Source: Candidatus Uabimicrobium amorphum
GTDB taxonomy: Bacteria > Planctomycetota > Uabimicrobiia > Uabimicrobiales > Uabimicrobiaceae
Assembly (NCBI RefSeq): GCF_009002475.1
Contig: NZ_AP019860.1
Location: 5,470,501-5,534,500 of the forward strand
Reading direction: 5' to 3'
DNA: 64,000 nucleotides
Below the pieces are notes generated by a model. It worked only from the letters and a program-made list of their open reading frames with translations, was not told the DNA's origin and made no database searches. The translations under genes and the position numbers were made by a program. Of the stretch, positions 1-8,669 are shown in pieces (the first letter of the stretch is position 1; the number at the start of each line of letters is the position of its first letter).

Positions 1-81
1 AATGAAAATGATAAATGTCAATGTCGAAAAAAACAACTTGAATGATGCAGTTGTCATCGGCATCGGAATGCGATTGCTCAT
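1..81 (-). CDS. Membrane protein N-terminus (partial, cut by window edge)
   Basis: An ATG overlaps the TGA of the upstream ExbD-like gene (ATGA), and the frame stays open for 27 codons to the left edge. The visible residues are a short polar start (MSNRIPMPM) followed by a hydrophobic stretch (FKLFFSTLTFIIFI) that looks like the first membrane anchor of a type II inner-membrane protein. Seen: the overlap, open frame and hydrophobic segment. Inference: it is the fourth gene of the ExbB/ExbD-type operon, where a TonB- or TolA-like partner with one N-terminal anchor would be expected. Nothing in 27 residues proves that identity. Confidence 0.45.
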   Translation of the reverse strand, partial: MSNRIPMPMTTASFKLFFSTLTFIIFI

Positions 82-554
82 TCAGCATCTCCCTTGTGAA
101 TCGTAACGTGGAATCCGGCTTTTTTGAGTAGTTTTTGCGCTGCATAACTTGCCTTGTAAGGGTCATTGCCATCACGATAGTATTTGATACGCACTTCTTT
201 ATCATTGTATTTTGTTAAAAGTTTTTTTATGGTTTTTTCCAACGCATTTTTATCAGGGCATGGCCAATTACCCACGTATAGCTCTCCGTTTACAAAGCGC
301 ATTCGCAAATTAATTTCTTCGATTTGCTGTGGTTGCGGCTGCTTATTTTCGTTTTGCGTAGATTTATCCTGTTGCTGTTTGTCTTTTTCTTCTTGGGGAT
401 TTTCTTGGGTTTCCTGCATAGAATCACTCGTTACCACCGGTAAGAATTTTAAAAAATCTCCTCCTCGTGGAGCGAAATATATTAGCGTAGCAACGATTGC
501 GCCCGCTGCCATTTTCTTTTTTGTTAGAAATTTTTTCTTTTTCTTTTTGGACAT
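78..554 (-). CDS. Membrane-anchored protein with ExbD/TolR-like periplasmic domain
   Basis: 158 residues. A Lys-rich cytoplasmic start (MSKKKKKK), one transmembrane segment at about residues 15-30 (AAGAIVATLIYFA), a Gln/Glu/Asn-rich linker (about 40-78) and a compact C-terminal domain (about 80-158). The tail VRIKYYRDGNDPYKASYAAQ, followed by LLKKAGFH, has the strand-helix-strand pattern of the ExbD/TolR periplasmic domain. It lacks the ExbD membrane motif with its proton-binding Asp. A good ribosome site (AAGGAAA) precedes the ATG. It lies 12 bp after the ExbD-like gene and its stop overlaps the next partial gene. Likely an accessory subunit of a proton-driven ExbB/D-type motor. The domain assignment is by eye and moderate. 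Confidence 0.6.
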   Translation of the reverse strand: MSKKKKKKFLTKKKMAAGAIVATLIYFAPRGGDFLKFLPVVTSDSMQETQENPQEEKDKQQQDKSTQNENKQPQPQQIEEINLRMRFVNGELYVGNWPCPDKNALEKTIKKLLTKYNDKEVRIKYYRDGNDPYKASYAAQKLLKKAGFHVTIHKGDAE

Positions 555-566
555 GTTGTTTCCTTT

Positions 567-1034
567 CTACCAATCATCATCGCCACTATCTTCTTCTATG
601 TATACAATACTTTTTTGTTGAAGAAAATTTTTGAAGTCGTCAATAGATTTGGTGAGGGTTGTAAAACCTTCATCGTCTTTTTCTACTCTAAATATGATAA
701 ATGTGGCTTCCGCAAGTTCGATTTTTTTGTCTAGTATTTGTTCCCAATCTTCATCGGATAGAGGAATTTCATCTTTACTTATAAGAATTTTGTTATTTTT
801 GAATGTCAAATTCAAGATGCGGTGGATTTTGTTGGACAGCGCTTTGTTGGTTCCGTGTTTCCAACGGAAGTATTCTAGTTCTTGTTCTAATTCGTTTTTT
901 TGTTTCTCTAGCATGCTGATGCGTACCATCTCATTGGACTTAACACCTGGTGGGAGAACGATGAAAAAAGCGAGTAAAATAAAAACTATGTCTAATAGAG
1001 GTAGGATGCGCTTTCCAATATCAGGCTTCTTCAT
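567..1034 (-). CDS. ExbD/TolR-family proton-channel protein
   Basis: 155 residues. The N-terminus carries the family signature IGKRILPLLDIVFILLAFFI (about residues 6-25), a single membrane helix with an Asp (D15) at the position of the essential proton-carrying Asp of ExbD/TolR. A coiled-coil stretch rich in Glu/Lys (about 40-60) and a periplasmic domain follow; the tail is acidic (EEDSGDDDW). In the family, ExbD/TolR pairs with an ExbB/TolQ pentamer to turn proton flow into work on the outer membrane or cell wall. Its ATG lies inside the last 14 nt of the ExbB-like gene, which implies translational coupling. Whether it serves TonB-type uptake or Tol-type envelope maintenance cannot be decided. 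Confidence 0.82.
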   Translation of the reverse strand: MKKPDIGKRILPLLDIVFILLAFFIVLPPGVKSNEMVRISMLEKQKNELEQELEYFRWKHGTNKALSNKIHRILNLTFKNNKILISKDEIPLSDEDWEQILDKKIELAEATFIIFRVEKDDEGFTTLTKSIDDFKNFLQQKSIVYIEEDSGDDDW

Positions 1035-1530
1035 CGGTATCTTCTTTTTCTTTTAAGACAGAAAGTTTTGGATCATTGGCTTGGCACCACGCGATGAGTT
1101 CAAGATAGTAAGTCTGTAAAAAGTTGAACATAAACAAATTGACGACCGCAAAAAATAATCCAAATAATGTTGTCGATAGTGCGGGAGCAATATGGGTTGC
1201 GATGTCTTTTACTGTGGGCATATCTTGAGACGAGATCACGTATAACGCCCCCATTAAACCCCAAACAGTTCCCATGATTCCCATCATGGGAAGCATTTCT
1301 ATTAAGGTGGAAATATAGCGGATTTTTAGTTGTTCGCGCGTAATAAAAAGGGGGTCTTGTTGTGCTTTGTTGTAAAAAGAGTTGCTAAATGTGGTAAAGC
1401 GTTTCCAGCTTTGGTACAGGAGAATAAAACATCCAAGACCTATGATGATAAAGTCTAGAAGCGTGAGTCGGTTTTGAAAAAATTCTAAGGATTGTTGAAA
1501 AGCTTGATTTTTTAAGTATTCCGATAGCAT
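1021..1530 (-). CDS. MotA/TolQ/ExbB-family proton channel protein
   Basis: 169 residues. There are membrane helices at about residues 27-42, 75-95 and 115-140. The conserved family core is visible as MLPMMGIMGTVWGLMGALYV then HIAPALSTTLFGLFFAVVNL, matching the Gly-rich third and fourth helices of ExbB/TolQ that line the proton path. It is shorter than E. coli ExbB (about 244), mainly through a short cytoplasmic loop. It is the first gene of the ExbB-ExbD-ExbD-like run, with ribosome site AGGAAAG before the ATG. A strong hairpin separates it from the secreted-protein gene upstream. The family call is firm; the specific pathway is unknown. Confidence 0.82.
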   Translation of the reverse strand: MLSEYLKNQAFQQSLEFFQNRLTLLDFIIIGLGCFILLYQSWKRFTTFSNSFYNKAQQDPLFITREQLKIRYISTLIEMLPMMGIMGTVWGLMGALYVISSQDMPTVKDIATHIAPALSTTLFGLFFAVVNLFMFNFLQTYYLELIAWCQANDPKLSVLKEKEDTDEEA

Positions 1531-1550
1531 GGCGTTTCTTTCCTAAAATG

Positions 1551-1582
1551 CAAATGGCGAGTACCTATGTACTCGCCATTTG
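1551..1582 (-). terminator. Perfect 14-bp hairpin between secreted-protein gene and ExbB operon
   Basis: CAAATGGCGAGTAC and its exact reverse complement flank a 4-nt loop. It sits 18 bp after the stop codon of the secreted-protein gene and about 20 bp before the ExbB start. There is no clear U-run on the minus strand, so it may be an attenuator or mRNA-stabilising hairpin instead of a full terminator. Confidence 0.5.
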
Positions 1583-1600
1583 ATCATGCAACTAGTTTAA

Positions 1601-2725
1601 TTACTTAACTTCAGGAATGATGTATGGTCTTAATGTGATCTTTGCATTGCGCGATGCACCTTGGTAGTTTTTATACTCTTTGTTTTCCATTGTATAAAAA
1701 ACATCTACATAGTCATCGTCGTTAGAAAACCAATTGGAAGGCATTGCTTTGATGATTTCTGAGGCTAAATCAAATAGAGCTTTGTACTCTGTGGAGATTT
1801 GCCCAACAACATCGATGAGTTTTAGAGCTATGTCTTTGTAGTTGGTGTTGTCATCGTGTTCGAATACATTGATGTTACATGCGCGGTAACGATAATTTCC
1901 CCAAACAACGATTACTTGGTTTGGAAAATAATCTTTGTCATCTTTGTCTAGGTAAGGCATTTCTTGAGAAATAATGCTTGCCTTTTGTGCTTCGGTGTCA
2001 ATACCATTGACAAGTAAATACATTTCTGCATCACCGAGAATCCAAGGCTCTTTATCATCATTTACGCGAATATAGTCCAATTTGCCTGTTTCTAGGCCTG
2101 CGCGATTTTGTGTACGCTTTTGTGGTTGTAAACCAGCTTTGCGTAGTTCGTCGTTTAACAAACTAAGTCCAGCGCGCATGTCGGCTTTTGAATTTAGTTC
2201 AACAATCAAAACTGGACGTGAAGGTGCTTCTTTTACAGAAAGTTGATGAGCTGTGCCATCACAATCAAAAGCTTCGATGTGTTTCCACTCTGTTTCTTGT
2301 CCCTTAGGTTCGTAAGCTACTAATACTTTTGAAAAATCAATGCTTTCAGAAGCTCTAGAGTTTGTAGCGTGTAAACGAACTTGTAGTATTTCTTGTAAAC
2401 GGTTTTCAATACCCTTTACACGGCGGATGTTACGATCGAAGTTAGCACATCCTTCTCCCAAATTTCCACAACGACTGTCACCAAAAACATCGGCATAATC
2501 GTTGAGTAAAGATACCAATGAGTGCGCGCTATCATGACCTGAAAGACGACTTTCTAAAAAAGCACAAAAAGCAGCTTTGTTGAGTTGCTGTGCAAATTGT
2601 TGTGCAATAACTCTTTTTTGTTCTGACATATCATTTAAGTTTACATCAGCATTTAGCGTTTCGATATCTGCGGATACAGAAGAAATTGCCAAAACAAAAA
2701 CTAAGAGTATCAGAAAAAATCTCAT
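1601..2725 (-). CDS. Secreted protein of unknown function
   Basis: 374 residues starting with a clear Sec signal peptide (MRFFLILLVFVLAISSVSAD, cleavage probably after SVSA). The mature protein is mixed alpha/beta with no transmembrane segment and four cysteines in the N-terminal half (about residues 53, 91, 97 and 159), which could form disulfides. I recognise no family. The C-terminal half contains WILGDAEMYLLVNGID and ends in a polar strand-rich tail. The ribosome site GGGGAG precedes the ATG. It lies upstream of the ExbB/ExbD-like operon on the same strand, so it could be a periplasmic partner of that motor, but an intervening strong hairpin argues for partly separate expression. Confidence 0.6.
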   Translation of the reverse strand: MRFFLILLVFVLAISSVSADIETLNADVNLNDMSEQKRVIAQQFAQQLNKAAFCAFLESRLSGHDSAHSLVSLLNDYADVFGDSRCGNLGEGCANFDRNIRRVKGIENRLQEILQVRLHATNSRASESIDFSKVLVAYEPKGQETEWKHIEAFDCDGTAHQLSVKEAPSRPVLIVELNSKADMRAGLSLLNDELRKAGLQPQKRTQNRAGLETGKLDYIRVNDDKEPWILGDAEMYLLVNGIDTEAQKASIISQEMPYLDKDDKDYFPNQVIVVWGNYRYRACNINVFEHDDNTNYKDIALKLIDVVGQISTEYKALFDLASEIIKAMPSNWFSNDDDYVDVFYTMENKEYKNYQGASRNAKITLRPYIIPEVK

Positions 2726-2880
2726 ATTCTCCCCTTTTCCATTAAGTTTTGCGTAGGAAATATAAATTTCAGTTTATACGTTTTCTATTCTATTTTTTTT
2801 GGTTAAATTTATCAATAAAAATTGTTATTTTATTAGGGTGGGCAATTATCTAAAAAATTTTCTCCAGAAGGGAGAGGCTT

Positions 2881-3384
2881 ATGGATCAAGAATTAAATCA
2901 AGATAATATATGGGAAAATACTCGTAGAATGATCATACGCAGAGAAAGCTGGCGCTACTACTGGACTTTCTTTCTTACGGGAGTAGTGCTTGGCGGTTTT
3001 GCCGCATACTTTTACTATGCGAAATTTTTTATTTTTATGTGTGTGACAATTGCAGGGCTCGTCTTTTGGGCAATGCACTTTTGTCTGCGAATGTGGTGGA
3101 TATTATCCAACTCATGTGTTATCAATGAAAATATGCTCACGGTGCGTAAAGGGATTGTGTTTCGCGACATCTCCAAAGTGGATATTGTAGAGATCACGGA
3201 AATGCGCGTTTTGCAATCAAACAAAGAAAAAGCACTTGGAGTGGGGTCTATTGAAATACATACAAAAGATCAGAAGCCTGCATGCGTAGCATACGGAATT
3301 TTAAATCCTGAAGATATAAAAGAACATATTGTAAAGGTACAAACTGCCTTGGCCAAAAAACGACTGCCATTTATGAATACTTAG
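2881..3384 (+). CDS. PH-domain (bPH2/YdbT-like) membrane protein
   Basis: 167 residues. Two hydrophobic helices lie at about residues 25-45 and 48-75 (WTFFLTGVVLGGFAAYFYYA, then FIFMCVTIAGLVFWAMHF). A C-terminal beta-rich domain follows, with the bacterial PH-domain (YdbS/YdbT) pattern: a strand INENMLTVRKGIVFRD, then ISKVDIVEITEMRVLQSN, then GSIEIHTKD. In this family a short membrane hairpin presents a cytoplasmic PH fold; the function is mostly unknown. The ribosome site AGGGAGAGG is strong. The stop codon is 10 bp before the rhomboid gene, so the two are probably co-transcribed. Confidence 0.7.
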   Translation: MDQELNQDNIWENTRRMIIRRESWRYYWTFFLTGVVLGGFAAYFYYAKFFIFMCVTIAGLVFWAMHFCLRMWWILSNSCVINENMLTVRKGIVFRDISKVDIVEITEMRVLQSNKEKALGVGSIEIHTKDQKPACVAYGILNPEDIKEHIVKVQTALAKKRLPFMNT

Positions 3385-3394
3385 AAAGCCTACA

Positions 3395-5503
3395 GTGAAT
3401 TTCGAATTTGTTAATACAATATTTTTGCTCAATTATTTCTACTTACTATTTTATTTAGTCACAAATATAAAATCTTATCGTACTTATCTTTTGCTTGTTG
3501 TCGCGGCAACAATTTCAAGTTTGGTTCCTTTGGTTTACCAATACAAATACAATTTTTATTTGACGATAGCAAATGGCGTTATTTTTATTGTGCTTGCTGT
3601 GGTTCCTGGAATGTTGACAAAAATGATCTATCACAGCACCAATAAAAAATTCTCCAATAAGATCTATTTCTACAGTTTACTACGCTATTTTATTACCTTT
3701 GCCCCGATCCATAAGCATGAACGCGACGTTTTTAAAACTCTACACTTGTTGCACAAAGGTAAATTAAATGAGAGTATGACTTTTGCTAGAAAATTGTTTG
3801 GCGTAATTCCGCAGCAGTTCCATTCGGTGTTGCATACATGTATCTTTTTAGCACTCAGTTACAAAGGTGACTTTAAGGAAGCGATCGCCACTTTTGAGGA
3901 AAATTTAGCAAACTCTCATGTTTCTTTGCGACATATAATAGAGGTATATGCGGAAGAAGATCAATTGGAAAAAGCGGCAGAGTTTTTAGCCGAACTTGAG
4001 CGCGAAGTCGAAATTAATCGCGAGGATTTACATGAAGCACGATGTATTTTTTATGCCTATTTAGGAAATTTCGAGCAAATCAATCGTTGGGAAAATGCTC
4101 TTTGTGAATGGAGATCCCTATACGTTAAAGGAGTATTTCACCGTATCAAAGGCAACTCTGATAAGGCGCGAGAATACCTGTATGCTGCATTAGAAAAATG
4201 CGATAAACGCGCCACTGCTAAGATTAAACTACACATAGAAAGATTGAATGTCACAAGAAATTTGACACCACCATCGCATGAGGTTATGTTGCAACTAGAA
4301 AGCAACATGGAGAGACCTAAAGTTTATGTGGAAAAGCGAATAGAAGAACCCTTTGAGGTAGTAAATATAACACCTATTTTTACTTGGGGAATTATTATTG
4401 CCAACGCCGTGATGTTTGTATTAAGCGAATTCTTAGGTGGTAGCACTGATATTTTGGTTTTGACAAACTTAGGAAGTAATGACTTTTTATTTGTAGAGCA
4501 TCAAGGGGAATATTGGCGATTTGTTTCATCGTTATTTTTGCATTTCGGATACTTACACATCATCCTCAATATGTTTGGTCTGTATTTATTTGGTAAGCTT
4601 GTTGAAGGACTGTATGGTTGGAAAAATTTACTCATTATCTATTTTGCCACCGGTATTTTTGCATCGATTGTGAGTTTCTTTACACATAGCACTGTTTCTA
4701 TTTCTGTGGGCGCTTCAGGGGCGGTTTGCGGTCTTCTTGGACTCAACACATATTACTTTTTGTTCTGCGGAGAGATGAATTCTGCTGTTCGCAACCACTA
4801 TATCTTTTCCTTTCTCTTTATGATATTTGCCATGATCGGCATGAGTTTCTTTTTTGATTTTATCGACAATGCCGCACATTTTGCCGGAATTGGAGCAGGT
4901 TTTGCCATTGGGTTTGTGATGGATCGCATTTGGCGTATTGGGGAAGCGTTGCAAAAGATTTGCGTGGCATTTATTACATTGATTTTATTATTGACTTATT
5001 TGTCGGTAATGCAAAACTTTGCCACATATCCCTATAATGTACAACTTGTGACAACTAAGGTAGAAAATCTACAGCTTGATATACCTTTTAGTTGGAAATC
5101 ATACATTGAACAGAAAAAAGGCGCTGTACACGAGTATAAATATTTCGATCGTTATTCTGTTAGTAACCGTTTGAAGTACCCACAGGCATTTTTGCATTTG
5201 ACAGTATGCCCGGATAAGCAACTCAGTGTGGTTTTAACGACAAAGATGTTACAGACGCAAAGATTAAAAAACGTTAAGATAAAAAATGTTGGTGCGTTAA
5301 ATATCACGCAGCAGAAAAGTTGGCGGGTATACAGACTTTCTTATGATGAAAGAATTAAACGCTCTACGGTGCGCTTACAAGAAGATTGGTACTTTTGTAT
5401 ACATGGGGACAAAGGTTACTTTTTTTCTTTTATTTTTGTCGCCGACGCATACGAAAAGTACCAACCTATGGTTTTGAAAATACTAGAATCGATAAAATTC
5501 TGA
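3395..5503 (+). CDS. Rhomboid-family intramembrane serine protease with TPR-like repeats
   Basis: 702 residues from a GTG start. Two or three N-terminal membrane helices (about 8-75) are followed by a soluble helical region (about 105-305) with TPR-like units (FLALSYKGDFKEAIATFEEN). The rhomboid core spans about 325-535. Active-site elements are visible: HIILN (H388, N392), the serine motif GASG (S441) and the catalytic His in AAHFAG (H495), so it should be active. A C-terminal soluble domain (about 550-702) of unknown type follows. Rhomboids cleave transmembrane substrates within the inner membrane. The TPR-like segment between membrane parts may recruit substrates (inference). Its 3' end overlaps the convergent 988-residue gene by 21 bp. 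Confidence 0.85.
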   Translation: MNFEFVNTIFLLNYFYLLFYLVTNIKSYRTYLLLVVAATISSLVPLVYQYKYNFYLTIANGVIFIVLAVVPGMLTKMIYHSTNKKFSNKIYFYSLLRYFITFAPIHKHERDVFKTLHLLHKGKLNESMTFARKLFGVIPQQFHSVLHTCIFLALSYKGDFKEAIATFEENLANSHVSLRHIIEVYAEEDQLEKAAEFLAELEREVEINREDLHEARCIFYAYLGNFEQINRWENALCEWRSLYVKGVFHRIKGNSDKAREYLYAALEKCDKRATAKIKLHIERLNVTRNLTPPSHEVMLQLESNMERPKVYVEKRIEEPFEVVNITPIFTWGIIIANAVMFVLSEFLGGSTDILVLTNLGSNDFLFVEHQGEYWRFVSSLFLHFGYLHIILNMFGLYLFGKLVEGLYGWKNLLIIYFATGIFASIVSFFTHSTVSISVGASGAVCGLLGLNTYYFLFCGEMNSAVRNHYIFSFLFMIFAMIGMSFFFDFIDNAAHFAGIGAGFAIGFVMDRIWRIGEALQKICVAFITLILLLTYLSVMQNFATYPYNVQLVTTKVENLQLDIPFSWKSYIEQKKGAVHEYKYFDRYSVSNRLKYPQAFLHLTVCPDKQLSVVLTTKMLQTQRLKNVKIKNVGALNITQQKSWRVYRLSYDERIKRSTVRLQEDWYFCIHGDKGYFFSFIFVADAYEKYQPMVLKILESIKF

Positions 5504-8449
5504 TTTTGTAATTCCTACTGCATTGCGACCACAAGCTTTAAACGCCTTTTGTGCTTCGGTGAATTGTTTGTGGTGCAGTAAATACAAACCTATTTCGTAA
5601 TAACGTTTATCCTGAGGAGTCGTTACGCGAATACCCTCATCAAATATCTGCTTTAGGGATTCTAATGTTAGTTCATGCATCGGAAATTTTCTAACTCTCT
5701 TATTTGATTTTAGAACCACCAATCCTCTCGAATAACCAATACGTCCTTTCAGTTTGTAAGTTTTACCCTTTTTTCTTACAGAAAGGGCGTATGTTTTCTT
5801 CTTACTGGCATAACGCAATCCGTTTAACAATATATCTTGGCCTTGGGCATGTAGAGGAATATCTTTGCGTAGTGCCGCAACATTTTTGTCTACATAAGGC
5901 GAAATTTTCTTGTACTTACTAATGACTTTAAGTGCCTTCTGATAGTCTTTAGCGGTATATGTCATTGCTTCTGCGTGTATTAAGCGTAGGAGGTAAATTT
6001 CTGTTTTTATTTCTTTGTGCTTTACCTTTTTTCTCAAAAAGTTCTTTAGAGACTTTATTCCCTCTTCAAAAGTTTGTTGTTCAATGTGCTTTTTAAGAAA
6101 AAGTGATAGCATCTGTGGCTTTGATTTATTTAACTTTGTCGACATTTCCGGTAGCAGATTGTCGTGCTTATCTTCTAACGACGACAAGGCCTTTTCAAAT
6201 TCGCCTTTTTGGGCGCGATTTTGAGATATTTGTATCAGCTGACGCGTGGTGTTTTGCGCATAAGTCATCAAAGTTTTGTTGAGATTCTTACATATACCCT
6301 CTAAACCTTGCAGGGTTTTGTATTTGTTCAAGAGTTTTTGAGTTTGTTTGTAATGGCTAATACTTTTTAGTTCGTTTACTTTACTCGTTAGATGCTGAGT
6401 AATTTTTTTAATCTGTGCGCCTTTTATTTTTTGTAATTCTGGTGTGTTGCCGAACTTCTTAGTGAAGTCTATGATTTTGTTCATGTTCTCGTAATGTTTA
6501 TTTGGCTGACTTTTTATTTGTGTTTGCAATTGCGATAAAGCAACTTGTTGTTGTTTGGGGATTGGTTTGTCAGCGCCTCTAAGCTCTTGTATTTTGGCAT
6601 ATGCTATTTCAATATATTTTTGCGACTGTTTAATAATGTCTTGAGCAATCACCGGTTGCTGGAACCACAAATACGCGAATGTTCCTCCTGCAAGAACAAC
6701 AATAAACATGACGAAGGTGACCATTTTGCGAAAAAATGATTTTTTCTTAGGTCGCGGAATTTGCTTTTTCTTTTGTGCGGGTTCATCATCAAACATCACA
6801 TCTACGTTTTTCGTTGGTTTTTGCATTTTCACTTTGGGAATTGGTGGTACTTTTAGATGCGATGTTCTACGTTGATCGGCGTTACCAGTATATATTTTTG
6901 TTGTGCTGGTATTTTTATCTTTTGTCGAAAATGGTACCGGGGTTGGTGAAAGCGACTGTTTTTTCTCCGGCGGTTTGTTTGGTGAAAAACCTGCTGGACG
7001 TTGTTGGGTTCTTTGTATATTACCAGGAAAAACTCGTTGCTCTGTTCGCATTGGCTTTTGCATTTGTGCGGATTCTTGTTGTTGATCTTGCTGTTGTTGC
7101 TGATCGCCCGATAAAGCGCCCAAAAATTCATCCCAATCTTCTTTGTTTTTCGGTTTTTCAGAGTCTGTTGCCGTAGGTAAATTAGGTATTTGCAATCTTC
7201 TCGTTGGGGGATTTTTGTAAACAGTACGTTGCGGTTCTTCTTCCTCTTGACTCTCGTTCTCTTCTACCGGAGGTGCGTAAGAATCGGAAACAGTTCGTTG
7301 CGGAGTTTCGTTTTCCGTAACTCCTTGAACAAAAGAGTCCCACTCTTCGTGATTTTTTTCTTGTTGTGGAGTAGGAGATGTTTGAGGAGCGACATCTTGG
7401 ACAAAAGAATCCCACTCGCTGTGCTGGTCATTTTGCGGAGCAGTATTTTGTGGTGGAGCAGTTGTCGGTTGTTCCACTTCATTTGCATTGGGAGCAACAT
7501 CTTGGACAAAAGAGTTCCACTCGCTGTGCTGGTCATTTTGCGGAGCAGTATTTTGTGGTGGAGCAGTTGTCGGTTGTTCCACTTCATTTGCATTGGGAGC
7601 AACATCTTGGACAAAAGAGTTCCACTCGCTATGCTGGTCATTTTGCGGAGCAGTATTTTGTGGTGGAGCAGTTGTCGGTTGTTCCACTTCATTTGCATTG
7701 GGAGCAACATCTTGGACAAAAGAGTTCCACTCGCTGTGCTGGTCATTTTGCGGAGCAGTATTTTGTGGTGGAGCAGTTGTCGGTTGTTCCACTTCATTTG
7801 CATTGGGAGCGACGTCTTGAACAAAAGAGTTCCATTCACTATGTTGTTCGGTTTTTGGTTCTGTTGTTGACCACTCGTTCGCTTCATTACTCGGAGTGTC
7901 ATTTGTTGGCGCTTGTGGCTCTATCCCAATATCCTCAACAAAGGAGTTCCACTCATGTTTTTGCCCCGGATCTTCTGTAGGAATACGACTTGTGATTTCT
8001 GCGGGTTTTCTCTCGATAGGAGGAAGTTTGGTTTTGTTACTACCCTTTACTTTTTGTACCATGTTACGTGTTGTTACGCTCGGTTCATAAGGAGATAAGT
8101 AAAATAAAAAGCCACTAACTTCTCCTTCTACGAAGGGGTCAAATCCAATTTCATATTCCTTATTTTCCAATAACAAACCGTAGTAATCTTCAATGAAAGT
8201 CAATGCGTTTTCTTCGTTTTCAACAGCGTTAACCGGTGCTGGGATTGTGGTTGTTAAAATCCCTGAAACCACTTCGACATTAAAAATATTGTCTTGATTG
8301 TTGAGTTCATAGTAGGAAATGTAAGATAAATCTTCAAAATTTATATCAGGGTTTTTATCCTCGATGAGTTTTCCTATAAAACCAATTTCCTGAGCACCAT
8401 CAACATCTAAACCATGTACTAGTATAATAATCCATCTGAGGGCTTTCAT
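5483..8449 (-). CDS. Large membrane-anchored repeat protein, Gln/Pro-rich, unknown function
   Basis: 988 residues. Residues 1-130 look folded and belong to no family I recognise. Residues about 140-560 are disordered, rich in Q, P, N, T and S. They carry eight copies of a short motif around [ED]W[ND]xF[VL], four of them inside a perfect 35-residue tandem repeat (residues 202-341). A run of basic residues then precedes one transmembrane helix at about 575-597 (VTFVMFIVVLAGGTFAYLW). The remainder (600-988) is helical, Lys/Gln-rich, with TPR-like character near the end (LLHHKQFTEAQKAFKACG). The repeat side is N-terminal to a single helix preceded by many Lys/Arg, which suggests a cytoplasmic repeat region and a periplasmic helical part. 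Ribosome site AAGG precedes the ATG. Function unknown; probably a scaffold. Confidence 0.72.
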   Translation of the reverse strand: MKALRWIIILVHGLDVDGAQEIGFIGKLIEDKNPDINFEDLSYISYYELNNQDNIFNVEVVSGILTTTIPAPVNAVENEENALTFIEDYYGLLLENKEYEIGFDPFVEGEVSGFLFYLSPYEPSVTTRNMVQKVKGSNKTKLPPIERKPAEITSRIPTEDPGQKHEWNSFVEDIGIEPQAPTNDTPSNEANEWSTTEPKTEQHSEWNSFVQDVAPNANEVEQPTTAPPQNTAPQNDQHSEWNSFVQDVAPNANEVEQPTTAPPQNTAPQNDQHSEWNSFVQDVAPNANEVEQPTTAPPQNTAPQNDQHSEWNSFVQDVAPNANEVEQPTTAPPQNTAPQNDQHSEWDSFVQDVAPQTSPTPQQEKNHEEWDSFVQGVTENETPQRTVSDSYAPPVEENESQEEEEPQRTVYKNPPTRRLQIPNLPTATDSEKPKNKEDWDEFLGALSGDQQQQQDQQQESAQMQKPMRTEQRVFPGNIQRTQQRPAGFSPNKPPEKKQSLSPTPVPFSTKDKNTSTTKIYTGNADQRRTSHLKVPPIPKVKMQKPTKNVDVMFDDEPAQKKKQIPRPKKKSFFRKMVTFVMFIVVLAGGTFAYLWFQQPVIAQDIIKQSQKYIEIAYAKIQELRGADKPIPKQQQVALSQLQTQIKSQPNKHYENMNKIIDFTKKFGNTPELQKIKGAQIKKITQHLTSKVNELKSISHYKQTQKLLNKYKTLQGLEGICKNLNKTLMTYAQNTTRQLIQISQNRAQKGEFEKALSSLEDKHDNLLPEMSTKLNKSKPQMLSLFLKKHIEQQTFEEGIKSLKNFLRKKVKHKEIKTEIYLLRLIHAEAMTYTAKDYQKALKVISKYKKISPYVDKNVAALRKDIPLHAQGQDILLNGLRYASKKKTYALSVRKKGKTYKLKGRIGYSRGLVVLKSNKRVRKFPMHELTLESLKQIFDEGIRVTTPQDKRYYEIGLYLLHHKQFTEAQKAFKACGRNAVGITKSEFYRF
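7427..7846 (-). repeat. Four in-frame 105-bp tandem repeats
   Basis: Units 7427-7531, 7532-7636, 7637-7741 and 7742-7846 encode the same 35-residue peptide (QHSEWNSFVQDVAPNANEVE and a Pro/Thr/Gln/Asn-rich remainder). The three left units are almost identical in DNA, pointing to recent duplication. The rightmost unit has several synonymous changes, so protein sequence is conserved beyond DNA identity. Additional degenerate copies of the EW[ND]SFV core lie on both sides. Confidence 0.95.
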
Positions 8450-8614
8450 AAGTAGAACCTTAACTTTCTTCTTTATTGAGATTTATCCCTAAATTACTTA
8501 TATTCATTTGTCTAATTTCTTCTATCAAAAGTATAAAAGAAGTTACTTACAAATAGCAATATTTTTTATTTTTTCTAAGGGCTTTACTTCAATCTTTTTT
8601 TGCAAACTGTGATG

Positions 8615-8641
8615 GTTCCTAGTCGGCAGTGCGCTAGGAAC
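8615..8641 (-). terminator. Hairpin downstream of small lipoprotein gene
   Basis: GTTCCTAG and CTAGGAAC form an 8-bp perfect stem with an 11-nt loop, about 30 bp beyond the lipoprotein stop codon. There is no strong U-run. It may end the lipoprotein transcript. The rest of the 8450-8669 gap shows nothing else. Confidence 0.35.
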
Positions 8642-8669
8642 TTCGGTGATTTGCTGATACAAGTTTTGC

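Noticed and set aside
7427..7846. CRISPR-like direct repeats.
   Set aside because: The repeats are 105 bp, directly adjacent without spacers and in frame with a coding region, so this is not a CRISPR array.
7190..7980. Several long open frames on the opposite strand and in other frames within the 105-bp repeat region.
   Set aside because: They exist only because the repeat unit is free of stops in several frames; the products are repeats of Cys/Ser/Trp-rich text without ribosome sites.
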